Assembly (NCBI RefSeq): GCF_002860285.1
Contig: NZ_PGVF01000029.1
Span: forward strand, 16,292 to 80,291
Direction: 5' to 3'
Length of the DNA: 64,000 nucleotides
DNA from: Bacillus sp. M6-12
GTDB taxonomy: Bacteria; Bacillota; Bacilli; Bacillales; DSM-1321
Notes under the pieces: generated by a model
Database searches by the model: none
The model's input: only the letters and a program-made list of their open reading frames with translations
Told to the model about the DNA's origin: nothing
Part shown: piece by piece, positions 59,680 through 64,000 of the stretch
How positions within the stretch are numbered: position 1 is the stretch's first letter
Layout: every line of letters begins with the position of its first letter
Program-made: the position numbers and the translations under genes

Positions 59680-59898
59680 ATGAAGGAAAAATGGTTAAAT
59701 CGTGCAGAAGATATATTTATTCGTGTAATGGAAATTTATCAGGGTTGGGAAGAGAGAATGAATCAATTTAGGAAAAATCAATTAGAGGAGCAAACAGGTA
59801 TTGATGCAGATATGATGATTTTCTTCTTAAAAATGAAATTTATATCCTTTGTTCCTTATAAGTGGAAAGGGGATATACAAAAAGTATTATTTTCATAA
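59680..59898 (+). CDS. 72-residue helical protein
   Basis: ATG 59680 after AGGAGTGAT. Helical and charged, no motif recognised. A weak hairpin (GGAG...CTCTCTTTTTA) follows as likely terminator. Confidence 0.55.
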   Translation: MKEKWLNRAEDIFIRVMEIYQGWEERMNQFRKNQLEEQTGIDADMMIFFLKMKFISFVPYKWKGDIQKVLFS

Positions 59899-60034
59899 TT
59901 GGGGAGTAGAAGGAGAGTATTTATCACTCTCTTTTTATTTTGCTCTCGAACGTGGTAGAACCGTTCTTCTATTTCACCTCATTCCTGTTCTTTATACAAT
60001 CAGCTTATACATATCAAAAAAGGGGTGAATCAAA

Positions 60035-60823
60035 ATGGATTCTATGATTGAAAAGGGAGTAGGCTTTGTCTTACATTCATTGTCTGTTCTTATATCAAAA
60101 GGGGCAGAAAATATGTTATCAGGCGTTGAACAGGTGATAGCCAATAACGAATTATTTTCGTTTAGTTATATTCTTTTTTTAGCCTTTATCGTTTGCTTTC
60201 TTTGGTTAGGGATAAAGAGAGTTCTTTACTTCCGAAAGGGGAACGAATATCAAGTAAAAGGCTATTGGAAGGAAAATAAAAAATATTTCATTCAGATGGC
60301 GATAATGTTTACTATTTGTTTGTTTCCAGTTCAGATTTTACAATTTACATTTGATTATTGGAGTTCTTTTCTACATGAAAGGGAGATATTCCAGCAAATT
60401 CAACATAGCTCTGCAGAAATAGAGGGAAACACCATTGTAATTGCTATGATTTCTATGTTATCTTCTCTATCTGTTTTATGGATAGCAGGACTTCAAGTGT
60501 TAGAAGTTGTTGCTCTTATTCTTATTCTCTTTTTATCTCCGATTATCTTAATTGGTAGCTTATTTAATCGAAAGATATTTTCCAGCTTTATTCAAATTTT
60601 AACAGAGGGTGTATTTAGTCCGATACTTCAAACCTTTCTGATGTACGTATCATTTCAATTATTTATTCCAGCTTTCTTAGAAGAAGGGAAATTAACACCA
60701 CTTATGCAATCGTTGATTATTTTCGGCATGGTACTTTTTACGTTTCAAGGAACAAAAATATTGAAGAATATCATGTTTGATACAAAACACGAAACAATGA
60801 AAATAATTAGTATTAGCAGATAG
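60035..60823 (+). CDS. Polytopic membrane protein, weakly VirB6/TrbL-like
   Basis: 262 residues with six or seven hydrophobic segments (about 45-65, 88-110, 140-165, 168-190, 195-215, 222-245). Layout and the LSPIILIGSLFNRKIFSSF segment resemble TrbL/VirB6-type inner-membrane conjugation proteins, but similarity is only by eye. If correct it would support a conjugative element. No other transfer gene was recognised. Confidence 0.5.
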   Translation: MDSMIEKGVGFVLHSLSVLISKGAENMLSGVEQVIANNELFSFSYILFLAFIVCFLWLGIKRVLYFRKGNEYQVKGYWKENKKYFIQMAIMFTICLFPVQILQFTFDYWSSFLHEREIFQQIQHSSAEIEGNTIVIAMISMLSSLSVLWIAGLQVLEVVALILILFLSPIILIGSLFNRKIFSSFIQILTEGVFSPILQTFLMYVSFQLFIPAFLEEGKLTPLMQSLIIFGMVLFTFQGTKILKNIMFDTKHETMKIISISR

Positions 60824-60862
60824 GGTAAAGAATCGAAAGGGTTCTTTTACTCTATTTTTTTT
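60823..60862 (+). terminator. Terminator after the VirB6-like gene
   Basis: AGGGTAAAGAATC/GGGTTCTTTTACTCT imperfect stem with GAAA loop and a T8 run. Confidence 0.7.
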
Positions 60863-60963
60863 GGTGATATTTTTATAGAAGTAAATTTATAAATAAAAAA
60901 TTGTTATGATTAACCAATTATGCCCTATGATAAAATAAAACATAAATAGATGGAGGTGAATGA

Positions 60964-61410
60964 ATGAACAAATGCTGGAAGTTCCTTGTCGGATTGTTTT
61001 TCGTTTTGTCTTTAACAGGATGTTTTGGAGAAGAATATGACTTTTCTCCACCTACTGTTTCATTATCAAATCCTAACGATGTTCAAATAGATGAACTGGA
61101 AGAAGCTAATATTAATTGGGATTCAGATAAGCGTTACAAGAAAGAAACAAAAGATATTATATCTTTTGCTAAAGAGCAACCTCAATTATCTTATAGTGTT
61201 GGAGAACCAATGGATTTGCTTTTTGAACATGGAGATTTTGACCCGAATGGGTTACGAGTTTCAGTGTGGAAAAATGATAAAGAAGTAGAATTGAAACTGG
61301 AAAATGACTCATTTTATTTGCCAAAAGAAACTGGTGAATACGTGATTGTGGTTGACCTTGATACGGACAGAGGAAATGCTCAATATGTGGGCAATATTCG
61401 CATTCAATAA
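60964..61410 (+). CDS. Lipoprotein
   Basis: 148 residues, RBS GGAGGTGA. Type II signal with lipobox SLTGC (Cys about 20), then a short acidic linker and a beta-rich domain. No enzymatic motif. Confidence 0.75.
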   Translation: MNKCWKFLVGLFFVLSLTGCFGEEYDFSPPTVSLSNPNDVQIDELEEANINWDSDKRYKKETKDIISFAKEQPQLSYSVGEPMDLLFEHGDFDPNGLRVSVWKNDKEVELKLENDSFYLPKETGEYVIVVDLDTDRGNAQYVGNIRIQ

Positions 61411-61415
61411 TAAAG

Positions 61416-61456
61416 AAAAGCAGTTTAATTCATAAAGAATCGAACTGCTTTTTGTT
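61416..61456 (+). terminator. Terminator after the lipoprotein gene
   Basis: AAAAGCAGTT/AACTGCTTTT stem with extended pairing, T-rich on both sides; may also serve rarA. Confidence 0.75.
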
Positions 61457-61476
61457 TGTTCAAAAAAAGAATTTTA

Positions 61477-62775
61477 TTATTTAGTTGATTTCTTCAATGT
61501 TTCCAGACGCTCATATACCTTTGCGAAGTAATCTTCTTTTCCGTTATTTTTCGGGAAGAAATATTGCTTTTCTTTTAGCTTATCAGGTAGATATTGTTGC
61601 TTCACCCAAGAGTTTTGATAATTGTGAGGGTATTTGTACCCCACACCATGACCTAATTTAGAAGCGTTTTTATAGTGGGTATCTTTTAAATGGTCTGGTA
61701 TTTCTCCTATATTCCCATTTCTTACATCTTCTAAAGCTAAATCTAAGGCTTTATAAGCACTATTTGTCTTAGGGGATAGACATTGTTCCACTACAATATT
61801 TGCAAGAGGAATACGTGCCTCTGGTAGCCCCAAGCGTTCTACTGCTTGTACTGCCATCATGGTATGAACCGCAACGTCAGGAGAAGCGATAGATATATCT
61901 TCATACGCTATCACAACCAATCTTCGGCAAATCGAAGTGAGGTCCCCACCTTCTAATAATCGTGCTAAGTAATGAAGAGAAGCATCCACATCACTACCTC
62001 TAATAGATTTCTGCAAACTGGACAAGAGGTTATAGTAAATATCACCATTCTTATCATGAGCGAAACCTTTGTTTTCAACACATTCTTTTACAAGTTCTTC
62101 TCTTACTATAATTTTATTTGTGGAAGAATCTTTTGATGCTTCTACAATTTCTTCTAAAATAGTTAAAGCAGAACGAGCATCACCATTTGTAGATTCTGAA
62201 ATCATATCCAGTTCTTTTTCCGATATATCAATAGATATGTGACCTAAACCACGCTCGGTATCATTCAAAGCACGAACCAATAGTTCTTTAATGTCCTTTG
62301 GTTGAAGTGGTTTTAACTGTTTTATTTGACCACATCGACTTCTTATCGCTGGATTGACTTCATGGAAGGGGTTTTCCGTTGTTGCCCCAATCAATGTGAC
62401 CAAACCACGCTCTACATGAGGTAAGAGATAATCTTGCTGTGCCTTATTAAAACGATGGACTTCATCAATAAAAAGAATGAGTTTCCCTTTCATCCTTGCT
62501 TTTTCCACCGCTTCTTCCATATCTTTCTTTCCAGCAGTAGTCGCATTAATCGAAATGAAATCAATATTAACCGTTCCAGCTATGGCTTTTGCCAATGATG
62601 TTTTTCCGATACCTGGTTCACCGTAGAACAACATAGATGGAACAAATCCATTTTTTATCATTTTGTATAAAGCGGTGTCTTTTCCGATAACATGCTGTTG
62701 TCCAGCTACTTCATCAATATGTCGTGGTCTCATTCTGTACGAAAGAGGTTCATCTACCAAATAATCAAATAACAA
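61477..62775 (-). CDS. rarA: Replication-associated recombination protein RarA (MgsA)
   Basis: 432 residues from TTG 62775 (AAAGGAGG 7 bases upstream); a longer frame starts in non-coding leader. AAA+ clamp-loader-like ATPase: RPRHIDEVAGQQH, Walker A GEPGIGKTSLAK (about 55), Walker B ILFIDEVHRFNK (about 105), sensor TTENP, and the C-terminal tetramerisation region (EVRNGNIGEIPDHLKD..., YKYPHNY). Acts at stalled replication forks. Full family length. Confidence 0.93.
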   Translation of the reverse strand: MLFDYLVDEPLSYRMRPRHIDEVAGQQHVIGKDTALYKMIKNGFVPSMLFYGEPGIGKTSLAKAIAGTVNIDFISINATTAGKKDMEEAVEKARMKGKLILFIDEVHRFNKAQQDYLLPHVERGLVTLIGATTENPFHEVNPAIRSRCGQIKQLKPLQPKDIKELLVRALNDTERGLGHISIDISEKELDMISESTNGDARSALTILEEIVEASKDSSTNKIIVREELVKECVENKGFAHDKNGDIYYNLLSSLQKSIRGSDVDASLHYLARLLEGGDLTSICRRLVVIAYEDISIASPDVAVHTMMAVQAVERLGLPEARIPLANIVVEQCLSPKTNSAYKALDLALEDVRNGNIGEIPDHLKDTHYKNASKLGHGVGYKYPHNYQNSWVKQQYLPDKLKEKQYFFPKNNGKEDYFAKVYERLETLKKSTK

Positions 62776-62835
62776 AAGAAATCCTCCTTTACACAAGCCT
62801 ATTTCTATGAAACTTAGGCAAAATTTTATAAATCG

Positions 62836-62849
62836 TTGACTATAATCAA
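62836..62849. promoter_or_regulatory. Class A palindrome in the rarA/exonuclease divergent region
   Basis: TTGACTATAATCAA, one change from consensus. Plausible -35 for either strand (TTGATT or TTGACT), though no -10 is at the ideal 17-bp distance; it could act as an operator. Confidence 0.55.
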
Positions 62850-62979
62850 TTAATATTATAACATAATACATATAGATAATCGACTCTTTCATAAATGAAA
62901 AAATAAACAGCTTACTATAATAATAGAAATCAAACAACAAATAGGCGTTATGTTTATAACACGATTAGGAGGAGAAATC

Positions 62980-63957
62980 ATGAAGGAAAAGAAACTATCG
63001 ACTTTAGATAAGGCGAAAGAAATGAATGATATTCTTTATTTAGGAAATGAATTTGTTGTTGCGGATATTGAAACAACTGCTCTTTCACCAGAAAAAGGTG
63101 GAATGATTATTGAATTGGCAGGAGTGAAAATCAGAGACAATGAAATTGTAGACACGTTCAGTATGTTGATTGACCCTGAACGAAAAATCTATCCAAAAAC
63201 AACCGAATTAACAGGAATTACTAATGATATGGTGAAAGGGCAACCTGTTTATGGACAAGTTCTTCCAGACTTTTTCCGTTTTCTTGGAGATGCTATTTTC
63301 GTTGCTCATAATTCAGGATTTGACTGGGATAGATATTTGCTTTACTTCTTCAAAAAAGTCGGGATTTTCCCAACAAATAAAGTCGTTGATACTCTTGCAT
63401 TAGCAAAATTGTATTTTCCTGATAACGAAAATCATAAATTAGATACGATGTGTAACCAATTTGGTATTTCATTAGACAATCACCATAGAGCATTGGATGA
63501 CTCAATGGCAACAGCAAAAATGCTATTGGAATTCAAAAAGCACCATGCGACACAACTGTACAACAATTCCTTCTCTTTAGAAGGGGAACAAGTTGACTTG
63601 TTTAACTTAGCTTTCCAAATGGGAGACGAAATTGAAGAAGTAGAGTTAGATTTACAAATAGAAGAAGCTCCTGAATTGAAAAGTGAAACAAAATCAGAAG
63701 AAAAATCAGAAGCTCCAACTATCAAAGAATACAGCGTAAAACGTGTGAAGTATTGGGAAAAGGCGATTACCAAAAATAAATACTATCGCAGACTGTATGT
63801 AACAGTTTCAGGTGGCACAGCTTATTTCGATATTCATACCCAAATCTGGTATAATAAAGACATAAAAGAAACCATTGATTTTGAGGGATTAAAACAATCA
63901 GTCTTAAAATATCTCAATCTCAATACGGTTGATGATTTGTGTAATTACCGCAATTAA
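62980..63957 (+). CDS. DnaQ-like 3'-5' exonuclease with extra C-terminal domain
   Basis: 325 residues from ATG 62980 (GGAGGAG upstream). DEDDh exonuclease: VVADIETTAL (Asp29, Glu31), FVAHNSGFDWD (about 110-120) and HHRALDDS (about 173-180). A Glu/Lys-rich linker (about 225-255) leads to a small C-terminal domain (about 255-325; KYWEKAITKNKYYRRLYV). Resembles PolC/epsilon-type proofreading or stand-alone exonucleases; partner unknown. Confidence 0.85.
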   Translation: MKEKKLSTLDKAKEMNDILYLGNEFVVADIETTALSPEKGGMIIELAGVKIRDNEIVDTFSMLIDPERKIYPKTTELTGITNDMVKGQPVYGQVLPDFFRFLGDAIFVAHNSGFDWDRYLLYFFKKVGIFPTNKVVDTLALAKLYFPDNENHKLDTMCNQFGISLDNHHRALDDSMATAKMLLEFKKHHATQLYNNSFSLEGEQVDLFNLAFQMGDEIEEVELDLQIEEAPELKSETKSEEKSEAPTIKEYSVKRVKYWEKAITKNKYYRRLYVTVSGGTAYFDIHTQIWYNKDIKETIDFEGLKQSVLKYLNLNTVDDLCNYRN

Positions 63958-63982
63958 AAAAGGGAAGCCTTTTGGCTTCCTC
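63955..63982 (-). terminator. Minus-strand terminator at the window end
   Basis: GGGAAGCC-TTTT-GGCTTCC stem. The T-run is on the minus strand, so it belongs to a leftward gene beyond the window or acts as a weak plus-strand stop. Confidence 0.55.
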
Positions 63983-64000
63983 AGATTGTCGACAAAAGGG

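Overview
The window is about 35% GC DNA from a low-GC Firmicute, most likely a Bacillaceae. Strong AGGAGG ribosome binding sites, frequent TTG and GTG starts, sigma-A style promoters and relatives of Bacillus TrpP, YhaM, YitT, YqeY and SipS all point that way. There is no rRNA, ribosomal-protein, tRNA-synthetase or virion structural gene. Single copies of host-like genes (ligA, rarA, ftsH, nupC, signal peptidase), many small unknown proteins and a very large tRNA array suggest a megaplasmid or a very large (pro)phage rather than ordinary chromosome. The sequence does not settle which; one weak VirB6/TrbL-like membrane protein (60035-60823) slightly favours a conjugative element.

Layout. 1-8.1 kb: a 1737-residue secreted Ig-repeat protein, a prepilin peptidase and a flagellin-like protein (surface functions). 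8.2-14 kb: FtsH-type protease, small membrane and unknown proteins, a YitT-family membrane protein. 14-34 kb: mainly plus-strand nucleic-acid and nucleotide genes: an OB-fold (SSB-like) protein, DUF262 protein, polynucleotide kinase-phosphatase, small alarmone hydrolase, YhaM-like exonuclease, an ADP-ribosyltransferase/HD fusion, RlaP-type nucleotidyltransferase, PD-(D/E)xK-like protein and a Nudix protein, interleaved with unknowns. 34.5-37.4 kb: nucleoside transporter and acetyl-CoA hydrolase/CoA-transferase. 37.4-45.5 kb: a minus-strand array of 46 readable tRNA genes covering all 20 amino acids, most with encoded CCA, interspersed with yqeY, trpP, a YiaA/B-like gene, several tiny basic or Cys-rich proteins and a group of non-canonical tRNA-like hairpins. 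46-64 kb: HD/YfbR-like nucleotidase, HNH protein, CPBP protease, signal peptidase I, lipoproteins, NAD-dependent DNA ligase, metallopeptidase-like protein, RarA and a DnaQ-like exonuclease.

How it fits together. Kinase-phosphatase plus RlaP-type nucleotidyltransferase beside a complete tRNA set suggests that the element supplies and may repair tRNAs; this is inference. The clearest undescribed structure is regulatory. Two different palindromes are built into the -35 region of promoters across the window. Class A is TTGACTATAGTCAA (sites near 8.1, 13.8, 26.1, 35.8, 38.7, 45.8, 49.2 and 62.8 kb). Class B is GTAAA-N6-TTTAC (near 10.1, 18.4, 24.6, 31.1, 31.2, 40.4, 46.5, 58.3 and 59.6 kb). Both usually sit exactly 17 bp from a -10 box, which argues for two element-wide regulons.
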